This document shows, in pieces, positions 1-11,877 of a stretch of DNA of 64,000 nucleotides (position 1 is its first letter; every line of letters starts with the position of its first letter). The notes under the pieces are model-generated. The model had not been told where the DNA came from. It saw only the letters and a list, made by a program, of their open reading frames with translations, and did no database searches. The DNA lies in assembly GCA_036927565.1 (NCBI GenBank), contig JAYESD010000010.1, positions 36,883,298 to 36,947,297 of the forward strand. The letters are read 5' to 3'. Both the position numbers and the translations under genes were made by a program. Origin of the DNA: Tuctoria greenei. Taxonomy: Eukaryota; Streptophyta; Magnoliopsida; Poales; Poaceae.

Positions 1-259
1 GCCTTTCATGATGACAACCGTTCGCCTGGGTAAGAACCTCGACTTGATCGTCGGGGTGGTCCCGGGCCCTCTTGTCATCGGCAGGGTGAAATTTTTGAAT
101 AGTATCTTCGGTTCCCTGCGGTTTCCATCCAAGCGTTGCGGGGGCTTGCTTATGAAGGAAAGCGTGCACCGTCTGGGGCTCTTTACGCCTCTCATCTGAA
201 CTTGCGCTCGAACTCCCAAACTCGCGCTTGCTTTTCCTCCCTTGCCTCGCTGTGCTACG

Positions 260-1647
260 ATGGAGTTGGGTCTCCGCAAGAGCTGCTTGAAGACCGAAAG
301 TGACCTGAAGAAGGTCCGGGCCCTCATGGGGTGGTCTCCGGACTTCTTCAACCACCTGGTCCGTGTCGGGGGAGAGCTTCCATTCGAGAAGGAGCATGCC
401 GGCGAGATGGTGTACTTTTCTGCGTACGCCATGGTGGGGTTGATCCCACCTTTTTCCTCCTTTTTCTTGATGCTGCTAGACTTCTCTGGTCTGCTGCTGT
501 ATCACCTTGGCCCCCACTCCATTCTTCTAGTGTCTGTCTTCGTCCACTTCTGTGAAATGTGGGTGGGCATCCCCCCCTACATTGAGCTTTTCCGGACCTT
601 CTTCACCATCCATACCACCGGAAGGGGTGATGAGTACCTTGGCTTCCACTACTTTGTGAAGCGCAAGAAGTGCCCATTCAAGTACCTCTGGTCGTTTCCC
701 TCTCGAAAGTGGGACAATTGGAAGAAAGACTGGATAGTCATCCGGGTGGAGAAGCACGAGAAGCTGGAGCTGCCCGAAGGCCTCCCCAACATCGACACTG
801 CAGTTTGGAGTGAAGCTCTGGTGCTGTCGGATGCCTTCAACCCTGCTCTAACCAGGATCCACCATTGTGTGGAGGGAGGATTAACTCCTCAGGCGGTATT
901 TTGCAATTTCCTGGTCAACAGGTGGGCACCGCTGAAGAGGAGAGAAAAACTCGCTTGGTCCCTCAACAGTGTGATGGACGACGACCGGGTCGAGACCGGG
1001 CTGAAGTCCAACATGGAGGGGGCGACCTTGGAGTTTCATCTCAAGAAGTTCCAGCACGGCATCGACGTCGCAGGTGATGACTTGACCCCGCCACCAGCTT
1101 TCCTCCCTCTGAACGTGGAAGTAGAGTTCAGCAGGGAGCTCCAGCGGACGATGCCGGTGCTTGGCAACCTTGGTGTCGTCGAGAGACGATCGACTTCCAG
1201 GGTGGTGATCCCTGGGGCTTCTGAAGGTGGCTCTGACCCTGCCCCGAAGCCAAGGACTGAAGTCGTCGGCAAGGGTAAGGAGCCGATGGCCGAACCCTCG
1301 AGCAGGAAGAGGAAGCTAAGGCATGCCGACGGAAGGTCTGTCAGGCCTGCATCCTCTGTAGCAGCTCCTTCTCCCAGGAGGGGGAGGTCTTCTACAACTG
1401 CGGCGATTGTACATGCAGCAGTGCCTTCCCGGGGTGCTAGCCCCGAGCATGTGACTCCAGTACTAGGGCCAGCTGAGGCCTCTGGGTCCGGAGGTCCTTC
1501 CCGGTCTAGGGGGGCCTCGACTAAGGAAATGCCCGCGGCTACAACAAGTTCCGGGGGGCCTTCTGGAGCTACCACGCCGGCGACCATGGTCAGTCCAGAA
1601 CGCCCAGGAAAGAGATTCTGTGCAAGCTGGTGTGGAAGCCTTCCGAG
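260..1647 (+). CDS. Antisense accessory gene of gypsy-1, exon 1: 'putative gypsy type transposon' (Transposase_28-like) domain
   Basis: This exon is open throughout and runs opposite to gag-pol. I chose the ATG at 260 because the matching ATG in gypsy-2 (32153, minus) gives the same MELGLR start; an in-frame ATG at 242 is an alternative. The first ~270 residues hold the conserved block of the plant family Pfam calls 'putative gypsy type transposon', with motifs such as MVGLIPPFSSFF, CEMWVGIPP and YFVKRKKCPFKY. A basic, Ser/Pro-rich tail follows, including RKRKLRHADGR, possibly a nuclear localisation signal. The exon ends at CCGAG/GTAATT. A 78-bp intron (1648-1725, GT...TGTGCAG) joins it in frame to exon 2. 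Its function is unknown. It recurs in gypsy-2, so it is a family trait rather than an accidental ORF. Confidence 0.8.
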
Positions 1648-1725
1648 GTAATTTTTAATCTTTACCTCAGATTGTTGTTTTGTTGTAGTAATTGTTTTTT
1701 AAGTTTTTTCATCCATCATGTGCAG

Positions 1726-3736
1726 CGTCCCCAAGAAGAGGAGTGAGGCTCCACCCTCAGCCACAGCAGCTGAAGCTGTGAGGGCAGAGGCTTCTGCTCC
1801 TGTTCCGGTGCCGCCCCAAGTGGTGGCTGAAGCTGCGGCAGCTCCGGCGCTAGCTATCATGGTCATGGACCTCGACTCATCCCCCGAGACTCCCGAGGTA
1901 GCGCCGGACCATGGGAGAGAAGATGCGCCAGCGGCACCTGCCCCGGAGGTTGAAGCCCCGGGTCTTGATGCTGAGATGTTGGAAGCTTCGGCCGCTGAGC
2001 CGGAGGAAGCAGTGATTCCGGCCCTAGAGCTGGAAATTGTCGAAGCCCCAGTGGTTGAGCTGGAGGTTATTGAAGTCCCGGCGAGTGAGCCGGATGTTGA
2101 GGAAGTCCCGGCAGTTGAGCCGGCTACCTCCGAAGCTCCGGCCTCAGAGCCGGTTGCCACTGAAGCTCCGGCTACAGAGCCGGTTGTAGTTGAAGACCTT
2201 CAGGCGCCTGAGCCGGTTGAGGTTGAAGCTCCGGCCTCAGGGCCGGTTGTTGCGGAGGCATCAGCACTCGAACCCATGATGGTCGAGGCACCAACACCTC
2301 AACCACCAGCGGAGGAGGAGCCCAGGCCAGAGCCGGAAGTAGCCCCTGCTCCGGAAGTGATGATGGCGAAGGTGCCTGCTGCTGAGCCAGGGTGTCCTGA
2401 TGAAGTCGCTGGCCCCCTGCTTGAGGGGGCAAATGAAGACCTGGCGGCAGGGCCTTCAGAACCACTTTTGGAGGTCAGAACTTCCTCTGCGGGACCCTCC
2501 TCAGTGGCGACTGAGGCTATCCCAGAGGACGGCCCTAGTGCCATGGAGGCTCAGGGGACCACTCTTGTGGAGTGGGACCCAATTTTTGTAAGCGAGAACC
2601 CGCTGGAACCAGCGGAGGAGACCCGAGCAGGTCTGGACCCTATTCCCCTGTCGTTGTCCATTGACAACGCTTGCTCCAGTCTGCGTCAAGTCCAGCTGGC
2701 GTTCTACCATGACAACAAGGCTCTTGAAGAGGAGCGCCAAACCCTTAGGCGGTGGCGTAATCGGCTCTACTTCGAGACCATGCTGGCGCAGTCGAGGCTG
2801 GCAGACGACAAGGAGTGGATCAAACAGGAGAAGGTCCGCCTGGAATACTGGGGCAAATTATTGGATGATAGGGAGAGCTTGAATCGTGCCCTCGATGCTC
2901 AATCCCGGGCCATTTATGAGTAGACCAAGGCAGCTAATAGTGCGGCTGATGATCGCCAAGAAAGGCTTGAAGCCATTAACATTACCCTCATCAAGCGTCG
3001 GGAGGCACTTGAGCAGAGGGAGAAGAAGCTCGAAGATGAAGAGCAAAAACTCCAAGAGCTGCGGGATGATGTCTTGAAGAGGGAGGAGGAGCTCGCCGAA
3101 AAAGTGGATCTAGCTGACAAGGGCCTCGAGGAACGCACCATGAAATTGGAGGAGTGCCGCGTTGAGGAGGAGGAGAAGGCCTGGGTGCGAGGGCAGGAAC
3201 TCTACAAGCAAGAGTGTGCCATCACTGCCAGGGAGAAGAAAGTTAGGGGCCGGGAGAAGGACCTGGTTGACCACCGGAACAAGATCCACCTCCGGGAGGA
3301 GGAGCTCGGAAAACTCGAGAAGCAGGTTGCTAAAAAGATTCAGCAAAATGCCAAAGAGGTTGAGCACCTTGCTCGTGAGAACTCTGAACTGGCGGCGGCC
3401 AAAAGATCCTTGGAGGAACTGAAGGGCTTGAGGACATCGGACTCCCTGCAGGTTTGGGAGTTCCTGAGCAAAGCCAACGACGCGCTAACACCAATGGGCT
3501 TCAGTCCCGTGCGTCCAGATGATCCAGAGCCAGAGCCGAACCTGGCGTTGCAAGCGTTGAGCTCGGTGGGTGGCAAACTCTACAAGGTGAGTAACGTCAT
3601 CGCGGACCAGTTGGAGGTTGAGGGGCAGTCCCTGGCAAAGAACGTCGCAGAGTATGTGCTGACGTGCTACACCAGCCGGGATCTCCAATTTCCTCTGGAC
3701 CCGGTGCTTGAAGATCCCGTTGAAGGAGAAGGTTAA
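1726..3736 (+). pseudogene. Antisense accessory gene of gypsy-1, exon 2: Pro/Ala/Glu repeats plus long coiled coil
   Basis: Splicing at 1647/1726 continues exon 1 into a reading frame that starts VPKKRSEAPP. Residues from about 1860 to 2440 are a degenerate ~10-residue repeat of the form EAPAxEPVVxE. From about 2690 to 3430 the protein is a highly charged heptad-rich coiled coil (for example REEELGKLEKQ). A conserved tail runs to about 3736. One in-frame TAG at 2921-2923 replaces the CAG that gypsy-2 still has (YDQAKAAN). A TAA at 3734 ends the frame earlier than in gypsy-2, whose C-terminus is FFHRV. The exon is otherwise open over ~670 codons. The coiled coil suggests a self-associating structural protein. 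No enzymatic motif is visible. Confidence 0.75.
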
Positions 3737-4062
3737 GCCACCCGAGCCAACGTGTTGGAGGTTGCTCAGAAGGTCGCCCAGTTCTTCCATAGGGTCTAGG
3801 ACCATCTCTGTAGCTCCCACTTGTATTCTCTCTTTTTCTTCCCCAATTTTGAAATCCCATGTCTCCAGATGAATGAAATCCAAATTTTTGTGAATTTCAT
3901 TTTTTGTCTTCAACACTTTTGTCTTCACTTGGCCCCCTGGTAGATGTACACAATTTGATAGTGAACATGTACCAAGAGGATATTGTGTTTTGTTGAAGAC
4001 TCGTTTGCTTCGAACTTGTAGAGTGTAGGTCCGAAGTCTTCGATAGTGAAGGCCCCCTAAGG

Positions 4063-4383
4063 TTGTTGGTGCTCAGAAGCTCCAGCATTAACTACCGTCG
4101 GAGTTAAGTAGCTCCGACAATAGTCCCTATCAACGCGTAGAGCATTGATAGTTAGCCCTCCGGGGTGTCGGAGCTTAGTAGCTCCGGCAGTGACCTTTTC
4201 CAACGTGTAGCTTGTCGGCTGCAGACTCCGCTTGTGGGATCTTCTCACCATCTTTTATTCTGCGTTGACGGCTGGCCCTCCTAGCTTTGCCGGAGCTTGG
4301 TTGCTCCGGTAATGCTCGTTTTCAATGTTTAACATCGATTACAAGCCACCTAGGGGGAGTCAGAGCTTTGTTAGCTCCGGCTT
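4063..4383. repeat. Cluster of five short hairpins (GGAGCT...AGCTCC) between convergent gene ends of gypsy-1
   Basis: Five imperfect palindromes of the form (T/C)CGGAGCTTnGTAGCTCCGG lie at about 4063-4085, 4098-4120, 4165-4190, 4285-4310 and 4360-4383, spaced 35-120 bp apart. They sit in the gap between the 3' end of the accessory gene (plus) and the 3' end of integrase (minus). The same cluster is in gypsy-2 at 28054-28370. The linking sequence is itself repetitive (versions of 'cgatgctctacgcattgata'). A role at the 3' ends of two converging transcripts is inference. Confidence 0.7.
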
Positions 4384-5119
4384 TTTTCCATCAACTCTGG
4401 ATTCTTTATTTTTCCTGCACACTGAAGCCAAGAAAAATAAAAAAATTTGCTCCTTGCCTATAACTTCGTCGCAGCTTACGATTCCCAAGAAAGTTTTAGG
4501 TAAAACACAATTCTGAATACAACCAAATGAGTTGCCTTCTTTCTTCCAGATCCAATTGTACTTGGACCCGCCTTACTTCGGTCTGCCGGGGTGTAGGTAG
4601 AGTGGCGTACTTAGGGTGCTTGACCAGGCTAAGTCGATAGCACACTCCGGCCCTAGATTGGCTTGGCGGCACTCAGGTGAGTGGGCCATGAACAATATTT
4701 GAATCCAAAAGAATTGACAATACAACTCGAATTGTACATGAACTGGTCGAACTAAAATTTCTTAAGAATTGCACAACTTTGTTATAGACAAGAAAGAGAA
4801 AAATAAAAAATGTTGAGCCTGTACAAAATAAATGCACGTGGAGTCTGTTTCACATGAATATGTCTTTCATTATAGGTCCGGGGTACAGAGGAAACAAGTA
4901 CACTCTTAGGGTACGGAACCAGGCTAAGCGTGTTTCATTTCTCGTTTGACCCTAGGTAGCTAGCCACACTTTTAGTCCTGAGACTGTGACAAGTGTTGCA
5001 TGAACTTTGCGGACCTTCCGGGAAAGGTCCGGCTGTTCTGCCGGAGGAACTACCCGACTCTGTACAATGACTCTATAACATACACCTCAAGTTACTACAG
5101 ACTCACCTCCGTGATGTTA
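4384..5119. other. Internal non-coding stretch of gypsy-1
   Basis: No coding region is seen. The sequence is collinear with gypsy-2 27330-28050, including 'ctaagtcgatagcacactcc' and the AT-rich stretch near 4740-4870, so it is ordinary retrotransposon intergenic DNA downstream of integrase on the minus strand. Confidence 0.7.
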
Positions 5120-5122
5120 AGT

Positions 5123-6480
5123 CTAGAACTTACGGAGGTGCTCAATATTCCAAGGATTTGGGAGAGGTGTCCCATCCTCGGTAGCAAAGCGAACGCTTCC
5201 GGGACGGGATACTTTAATCACTCGGAAGGGTCCCTCCCAGCTGGGGGAGAGTTTGTTTAACCCTTCTCTGGATTGTATTCTCCGTAGCACCAGATCACCT
5301 TCCTCGAGCTGTCGATTGTGTACATGCCGCTGATGATAGCGCCGAAGGGCTTGACGGTATCGGGCATTCCGAACAGCTGCTTGGCACCTTCCCTCCTCAA
5401 GGAGGTCCAGGTATTCACGCCGGAGCTGGTCCTGCGTGGCTTCGTCGAAGGTCCGGTCTCGGAGTGACCCCAAGGTGATTTCCGGAGGAAGGATTGCTTC
5501 AACTCCGTACACCAGGAAGAAGGGTGTCTCTCCAGTTGACCGGTTTGGAGTTGTCCTGTTGGCCCATAGAGTGGGCGGAAGCTCTTCAATCCAGTTGGCT
5601 CCATGTTTTTTCAAGCGCTCATAGGTGCGCGTTTTGAGTCCTTTTAGGATTTCAGCATTTGCTCTCTCGGCCTGGCCATTGCTTGCCGGGTGAGATACGG
5701 AGGCGTAGAAAACTTGAATGCCGAGGTCTTTGCAATATCCTTGAAATGCAGAGCTTGTGAATTGGGTCCCTTCATCAGTGATGATTTTGTTTGGGAATCC
5801 AAATCTGCATACAATGGACTGAAAAAAGTTGATAGCAGATTGCTTGTTTATTGTCACAATGCTTCCGGCCACTTGGTGAACTGGTCAATGGCGACATACA
5901 GGAACTTATAACCTCCGACGGCTCTTGGGAAAGGTCCCAAGATGTCCATCCCCCACACGGCGAAGGGCCATGTAGGAGGTATCATTTGTTGAGGCTGAGC
6001 CGGTGTGTGAATTTGCTTTGCATGAAATTGGCATGCTTCACATTTCTTCACCAGCTCAGTTGCATCCTGGAGTGCTGTAGGCCAGTAGAAACCATGCTGG
6101 AAGGCTTTACTGACCAGCGTGCGGAAAGACGCGTGGTTCCCGCACTCGCCTCCATGGATTTCTGCGAGGAGCTCGCAACCTTCTTCCCTTGTAATGCACT
6201 TCTACCAACGTGTATCTTTTAGCCAATCTGACTATCTGATCAGCGGATACATCATCGTCAGGAAGGATGTTGTCTTTCAAGTAGCTCCAGATCTCCGAGA
6301 TCCATGCATCGGAGCTAACTTGAGCATTTGAGTCTTGAGTGCTGGGTTGCTCGGAGCTTCCGGCAACACCTACGACCCTTGATGGCTGCCATGGTAACAG
6401 GGCCATCGAGGCCGTCAGCTTCGGGATGCTGATCTCGCCCCCTTCACTCAGTTCGGCAGGCTGAGCTGTGGGTTTTGATA
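5123..6480 (-). pseudogene. gypsy-1 integrase (pol C-terminal part), frameshifted
   Basis: Read leftward from about 6480, this is the integrase that inserts element cDNA into the host chromosome. The catalytic D,D,E is visible as WGMDILGPF (about 5960), IITDEGTQF (about 5790) and GQAERANAEIL (about 5670). The C-terminal segment ends NIEHLRKF at 5123. The N-terminal H2C2 zinc-binding part is damaged: around 6200 the frame runs into an unrelated reading (HYKGRRLRAP) where gypsy-2 has an intact HGGESGNH...CKACQ region. At least two frame changes separate the open pieces 6406-6107, 6051-5854 and 5872-5123. The piece from 5872 downstream is intact and longer than the matching part of gypsy-2. Confidence 0.85.
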
Positions 6481-8609
6481 ACCTCCGGACAAAAGTTCCG
6501 TCAGGAGCTGGAGCTTCGGTTGATGCTTTCGTCGAGAGTTCATCGGCTTCAGCGTTGTGGACACGCTGGACGTGGTGGAGGTCTAGGACTTTGAAGTCCT
6601 TCTGAAGCCTCTGGACTTCAAGGAGGTAAGCAGCTAGCTGGAGATTGTTGCAGGAGCATTAACCCTTCACTTGTTTAATGATGAGCTGTGAATCTCCCTT
6701 GACCAGCAGCTGCTTGACACCATATGACAGTGCCACCTTTAGTCCGTAGATGAGTGCTTCGTACTCCGCCATGTTGTTGGTCGCCTTGAAGTCAAGGTGT
6801 ACCATGTATTTTACCTTCTCCCCGGTTGGTGCGAGGAGAAGGATTCCAGCTCCGGCCCCCTGCTTTTTCATGGAGCCGTCGAAGTAGAGGGTCCAGTGAG
6901 GCTCGGTGAAGACCGGAGCCTTGTGTTCTGGCTTCTGCTCAATGGGCCCCCAGGGTTTGATGGAGAGGGATTCCATTCCGCCACAAAATCTGCCAATGCT
7001 TGACTCTTGATTGCTTGTCTTGGAATGAATTCGAGATCGAATTCGGCCAATTCCGCTGCCCACTTTGCAATGTTCCCAGTTGAATTGGGATTATGCAAGA
7101 TTGCTCGAAGTGGGTAAGAAGTCACCACTGAAATCTTGTGAGCTTGGAAGTAATAGCGAAGCTTCCTGGAGGCGATATGAACTGCATAGAGCAGCTTATG
7201 CACCTCTAGGTATCGAGTCTTGGCGTCATGAAGTACTTCACTGATGAAGTACACTGGGCGCTGGATGGTCCGGACCCTCCTGGTGGGGTCCGGAGCTTCC
7301 TCTTCATTGACCCGGAACCTCCCGGAGAGATCCGGACCTTCTTCGGGGACCCCGGGTCCTTGCTGGAGGGACCCGGAGCTTCTTCAGAAGCGACCTGGAC
7401 CCTCCCGAAGGGGTCTGGGTCTTCTGAAGTAACTTCTTGTGGACTCAAGTCTGGGAACTGGGACCCAGACTCGCTTTCAGGAACCTCCGGACCCTCCCGG
7501 AGGGGTCTGGATTCCTGAGTATGGGATAGTTCTGGTCTCTCCGCAACGAGGACCATACTAACGACTTCGTCAGTTGCTGAAATGTAAAGCAGCAAAGGCT
7601 CACCAGGGTTCGGAGCTACCAGAGTTGGTAGGGTGGTGAGGAGTTGTTTTAGCTCCTGGAACGCCTTTTCTGCTTCTTCAGACCATTGGAATGGTCTGGA
7701 CTTCCTCAATAACTTGAAGAAGGGAAGTGCCCGTTCCGCTAGTCCTGAAATGAACCGGCTAAGGGCTGCTAGACATCCAGTCAGCTTTTGGACATCCTTG
7801 ATGCGGGCTGGCGGCCGCATGTCTTCAATGGCTTTTATCTTCGTTGGATTAGCCTCTATGCCCCGGTGACTTACCAGGAAACCAAGAAGTTTTCCGGAGC
7901 TAACCCCGAAGACACACTTGTCCGGGTTTAGCTTTGTGCGAGTGACCCGCAGCTTGTCGAAGACAGCCTGTAAGGTGTCAAGGAGTGACTCCTTGTTCTT
8001 GATCTTGACCACGATGTCATCGATGTACACTTCCACTATGTCTCTAATGAGTTCTTCAAAAGTTTTGTACATAGCTCGTACAAAGGTTGAAGCTACATTC
8101 TTAAGACCAAATGGCATGGCTGTATAATAGTACAATCCATCTACTGTGATGCAAGAGGTATGCTCTTCATCATCCCTAGACATTCTGATTTGATGATACC
8201 CAGAATATGCGTCTAGGAAACACAGTAATTCACACCCGGAGGAGGAATCCACTATCTGATCTATTCTAGGTAGTGGGAATGGATCTTTTGGACATGCCTT
8301 ATTTAGTGTTGTGTAGTCAATACACATCCGAAGCAACCCGCCAGCCTTGGGCACAATGACTGGGTTTGCCAGCCATTTTGGATGGAAGACTTCTCGGATG
8401 AATCCAGCTTCGAGCAACTTCTTCACTTCTTGTTGAGTGAAGTTCTGTTGCTCCACGGATTGTTTCCGAGGCTTCTGATGCACGGGCCGGGCGTCAGGGT
8501 AGATCTTCAGATTGTGCTCAATCACTTCCCTGGGGATCCCAGGCATTTGTGACGGTTGCCAGGCAAACACGTTGACATTAACCCGGAGGAAAGCGATGAG
8601 CGCGAGTTC
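6481..8609 (-). pseudogene. gypsy-1 reverse transcriptase, RNase H and second RNase H-like domain
   Basis: This follows the gag-protease frame after a single TAG (8612-8610) in the same frame. RT motifs are clear: FLDAYSGYHQI, AMPFGLKNV and the catalytic YIDDIVV near 8020. After the RT, a proline/serine-rich insert made of palindromic repeats (7260-7520) interrupts the first RNase H. The connection region (YFISEVLHDAKTRYLEVHK) and the second RNase H-like domain (YFDGSMKKQGAGAGI, EYEAL, KGDSQLI) follow in other frames. A TAA near 6660 replaces the sense codon after KQVKG. The dual RNase H order is known for Tat elements. The product copied RNA into DNA; here it is broken by at least one frameshift near 7206 and one stop. 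Confidence 0.88.
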
Positions 8610-11094
8610 CTATTTGTCATTCAGTCCCCCCGATAGACGGGTGGTCTGAGCGGCATCAGAACCGATTTGGACAACTTTGACGGGAATGTCGGTGTCACCG
8701 CTTGGCTGCACACGAGGTGCAGAAGTCAAGCCTCGTTGACGAATGCTCGGGGGTTTTGGAGCTTGCTCCTGCCTGGAGTCCTCCTCTTGCGCCGTAGTAA
8801 GCGCATGAAGTTCTTCCGGAGCGGTTACTCCGGCAGTGCGATCTATGCGGATCCAGAGAACGCCTACTGGCGTTGGCATCTTTAACACCAGGTAGCCATA
8901 ATGAGCAGCTGCCATGAATTTGTACAAGGCAGGCCTACCCAAGATGGCGTTGAAAGGTAAGTTAATCTGAGCAACGTCAAATACCAACTTCTCAGTGCGA
9001 TACTTCTCCCGAGTCCCGAAGGTAACGGGGAGAGTAATAGCACCGAGTGGGGTAATGGCTCCCGGACCTACTCCGGAGAAAGGTCGGGAGGGGTGAAGAT
9101 CTGAAGGTCGAAGCTGAAGCTTGGTAAAAGCTTTAAAGCTTATGAGGTTCAGCCCCGAACCTCCGTCTACCATAACATGGTGGAGCTGAATGTTATTGAT
9201 GGTTGGAGATACCATCAAAGGTAACTGGCCTGCTCCAACCATGCTTCGAGGACAGTTCAAAGCATCAAAAGTGATGGTTGTGTCCATCCACTTCCGCTGA
9301 GGCTCCGCCCTGGCTGTAGGAGCTACAGCGGCCATGTCCTAACGCATTGTCTTGTGGATGCGGCGGGAGGTGATGTCCCATGATCCACCAAAAATGGTGT
9401 TCGTGGTCTTCCGACGCTCGTTGTCAGAGACGTCAGAATCATCGTCGACGGAGGTGTAGACGGCCTTCAAGACCTTTTTAGGATCTTGAAAACCTAACTC
9501 CTCTCGGAGCTTCGTCAACTTTTTGTTTTCCTTCCCTCTGTCGGAAAGGAACTTCTTCCCGACGCTTGTTGTAGCGCTCGACAAGGTTTTGGACCTCCCG
9601 GCAGTCTTCCAAACTATGGCTGTCCGTCTTATGAATTGGACACCACACCTTGGGTTTGCCACCATCTTCAGAAGACGGTCGAGGCCGCTTCTCGGGGCGT
9701 GGCCTCCGGCCACCCGGAGCTGCAGCAGGTGCATCATTAGATGCGCCGACCGACGACTTCTTCTTGCCGTTGGTCTTTTTCTTCTTCTTACCACTCCCGG
9801 AGGTAGTGGCTTCGCCTTTGGAGGATTTCTTGTGATCCTCCGGAGGTGGTTTGGAGTGCATTTCGCGGCCCTCCGCAGCTCTGGCACATTTGTCAGCCAA
9901 GCTGAAGAGTTCCATGACACTGGTGATCTCCTTGATCGCCAGTTTCTCCAACATCTTCTTATCCCGTACGCCCTATCTAAATGCCACAATGACAGAAGCG
10001 CTAGAGATAGAAGGGATAGTGTTTCGTACCTGAGAGAATCTCTGAATGAATGATCGCATGGATTCTCCCGCTTTTTGCACGACTGCAAAAAGGTCCAGTT
10101 CAGTGCCTGGTCGGGTGTATGAACTCCCGAAGTTGGCGGTGAACTACCGGCACAACTCCTCCCAACTGTTGATGCAGTTGGGTGGAAGGCTCATAAACCA
10201 GGAGCGGGCGGTCCCAGTTAAAGCCACTGGAAAATAGTTGGCCATTACGGCTTCATTTCCTCCAGCTGCCAGGATAGCAGTAGAGTAAATCTGAAGAAAT
10301 TCGACGGGATTAACGGTCCCGTCAAACTTCTCCGGCAGGTGAGGCCAGAATTTCTGTGGCCACCTGACCATACGCAGATGCATGGCCAGGGCTGAACAGC
10401 CTCCTCCTACTCCTTCAGGAGCAGGAATGTCATGAGCTTCTCGTCTTTCACGAGCACGCTCGATATGGACTCGGCCATCTTGTTGATGGTATCGGCGATC
10501 AAGCTCCGCCCGGAGGTCATGAGTTGAAAACCTTGATACCGTGTGAGTGCGTCGCGCGCCGGAGGGCAACGACGTCACTTGTTGTGACGCAGCACGTCTC
10601 CTGTTGTTGGAAACGTGCTGACCAAGTCTGCCAGACAAGGTCCGTCGCTGCGACGGGGCCCATCCTAAAGGAGGAGGACCCTGGTTACTGATGCGGTCGG
10701 CTGCTGCTGCAACCAAGTGTTCCACATCGGCCCTCCACTGCTCCATTGCATCCCGGGATGCATCCGGAGGTGGTGGGTGCTGAAGGAGAGCACGTGCTGC
10801 ATGGAGCGCATGTTCCGGGTTGTCATGATTCGCCGACGCAGTGATTGACGCCGGTGCACCATCGCGCTGCCCAACTTGATTTGCTGGTGGAGGCGGCGGT
10901 GGTGGAAGTGTGACTCCTGCTGGAACTGAGGTTCCTGCTGCTGGCTGCGTATTGGAGGGATTGGCCCTAGCAGCTTGAACAGCGGGATGACCATTGGATG
11001 ATTCAGCAGCTGAGTTCACCATTCTTGAAATCTCAGGCGCCCCTTCCTGGCGCGCTAACTGTCGGTGGTTTTGATCCGGCAGATCCCCCGACAC
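8610..11094 (-). pseudogene. gypsy-1 gag-protease, with stops and a frameshift
   Basis: Gag forms the particle and the protease cleaves it. The N-terminal part (11094-10144) is Pro-rich, then a gag core (FWPHLPEKFDGTVNPVEFLQ). A CCHC-like knuckle is seen as WCPIHKTDSHSLEDC near 9630. The aspartic protease site is VMVDGGSGLNLI near 9170. Damage: a TAG after ELCR at about 10142, a TAG after VAFR near 9973, and a small deletion near 9500 after VDEAP that shifts the frame. The open protease-bearing piece 9335-8610 ends at TAG, followed immediately in frame by RT. The same arrangement occurs in the other two copies. Confidence 0.87.
11041..11058 (-). other. Primer-binding site of gypsy-1
   Basis: On the minus strand this reads TTAGCGCGCCAGGAAGGG one base after the LTR end. 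It matches the gypsy-2 site TTGGCGCGCCAGGTAGGG except at two positions. It would pair with a tRNA 3' end ending CGCCA; I could not decide which tRNA. Confidence 0.7.
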
Positions 11095-11877
11095 TACTAA
11101 AAGTGTTTGCAGAGTTTGAAGTTCGGTGTGGGCGCGCGGAGATTCAAGAAGGTGAAATGTAAAATGACACTAGAGACACAAAGATTTATGTGGTTCGGGC
11201 TGCCTGAGCATAATACACTACTCCAAGGGATGTGTTGGTGTTGTATTGGATGTATGAACTCAACTCAGTTGACGTGAGCTGAGCCGTTAGTATAAGGACA
11301 GGCCGTTACAAGTTGGCCTGGCCTGACATGTGGCCCCGACGGTTACTAATATTGATAAACATTTGATGCGCTTAATTACCCTTAATGACCGAGTTACGGG
11401 CTTTGACAGCGCCGTTACTGGTAATAAGGGTCGTCCGATCGTGTGTCATTAACATAGTATTAATGACACTTAATCGGGTCTTGAAGTCCTTGATTCCCCT
11501 TTGAAGATCCGGAGCCGTTGTGGAGTCTTCCGGTGGTTTGAGGCTAAAGATCCGACGGTTGGACACGTGGCAGCTCTGGAGCATACTGTGGGGAACAGAT
11601 AGGTCCGGTGCCACCAGACACGTGTCAGTTCCGGAGCTTCCCTCGGTCTGGGATTAGGTCCGGGGGTGCCGTTATGGTACATAGCATGGAGCTTCCCCCT
11701 TGTGGGCGGTAGCTCCGGTTTGATGGTACACGTGGCGACCCTGGGACTAACCATGTTGGGGAAGCAGGTCCGGTTATGTCTGACATGTGGGCCTTCGAAG
11801 GTCTTCAAATCAAGTAGATGACATTCCCTTGAGGTCTTTGCAATCTCAAGGGGTATACGGTACCCAGGGTACCGACA
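11060..11877 (-). repeat. 5' LTR of gypsy-1
   Basis: The 818-bp LTR is bounded by TGTCGGT...ACCGACA and is homologous end to end with the 840-bp LTRs of gypsy-2. On the minus strand it begins TGTCGGTACCCTGGGTACC and ends AAACCACCGACA next to the primer-binding site. It lacks the TATAAAAGGACAGGCC stretch that gypsy-2 and gypsy-3 keep (here CTTATACTAACGG), so its promoter is probably dead. Confidence 0.92.

Larger units (their letters stand above)
1..11877 (-). mobile_element. gypsy-1: Ty3/gypsy (Tat-lineage) LTR retrotransposon, 5' LTR and internal region; 3' LTR lies left of the window
   Basis: Reading the minus strand from 11877 leftward gives 5' LTR, primer-binding site, gag, protease, RT, two RNase H-like domains and integrase, then an intergenic hairpin cluster and an accessory gene on the opposite (plus) strand. 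The order and sequence match gypsy-2 at 20491-33528 throughout. Bases 1-60 align with gypsy-2 near 32350-32405, so the 3' LTR should start about 280 bp beyond the left edge. The order PR-RT-RH-second RH-INT without an obvious chromodomain, plus an antisense ORF, is characteristic of the Tat group (RIRE2, Grande, Cinful). The coding regions carry stops and frameshifts, so this copy is not autonomous. It abuts CACTA-A at 11878. No TSD can be tested because the other end is missing. Confidence 0.93.

Noticed and set aside
1036..2160. Long minus-strand open frames (for example 1587-1036 and 2160-1699) opposite the accessory gene
   Set aside because: They are complement shadows of Pro/Ala/Glu/Ser-rich coding sequence. 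They have no family similarity and no counterpart with conserved frame in gypsy-2.
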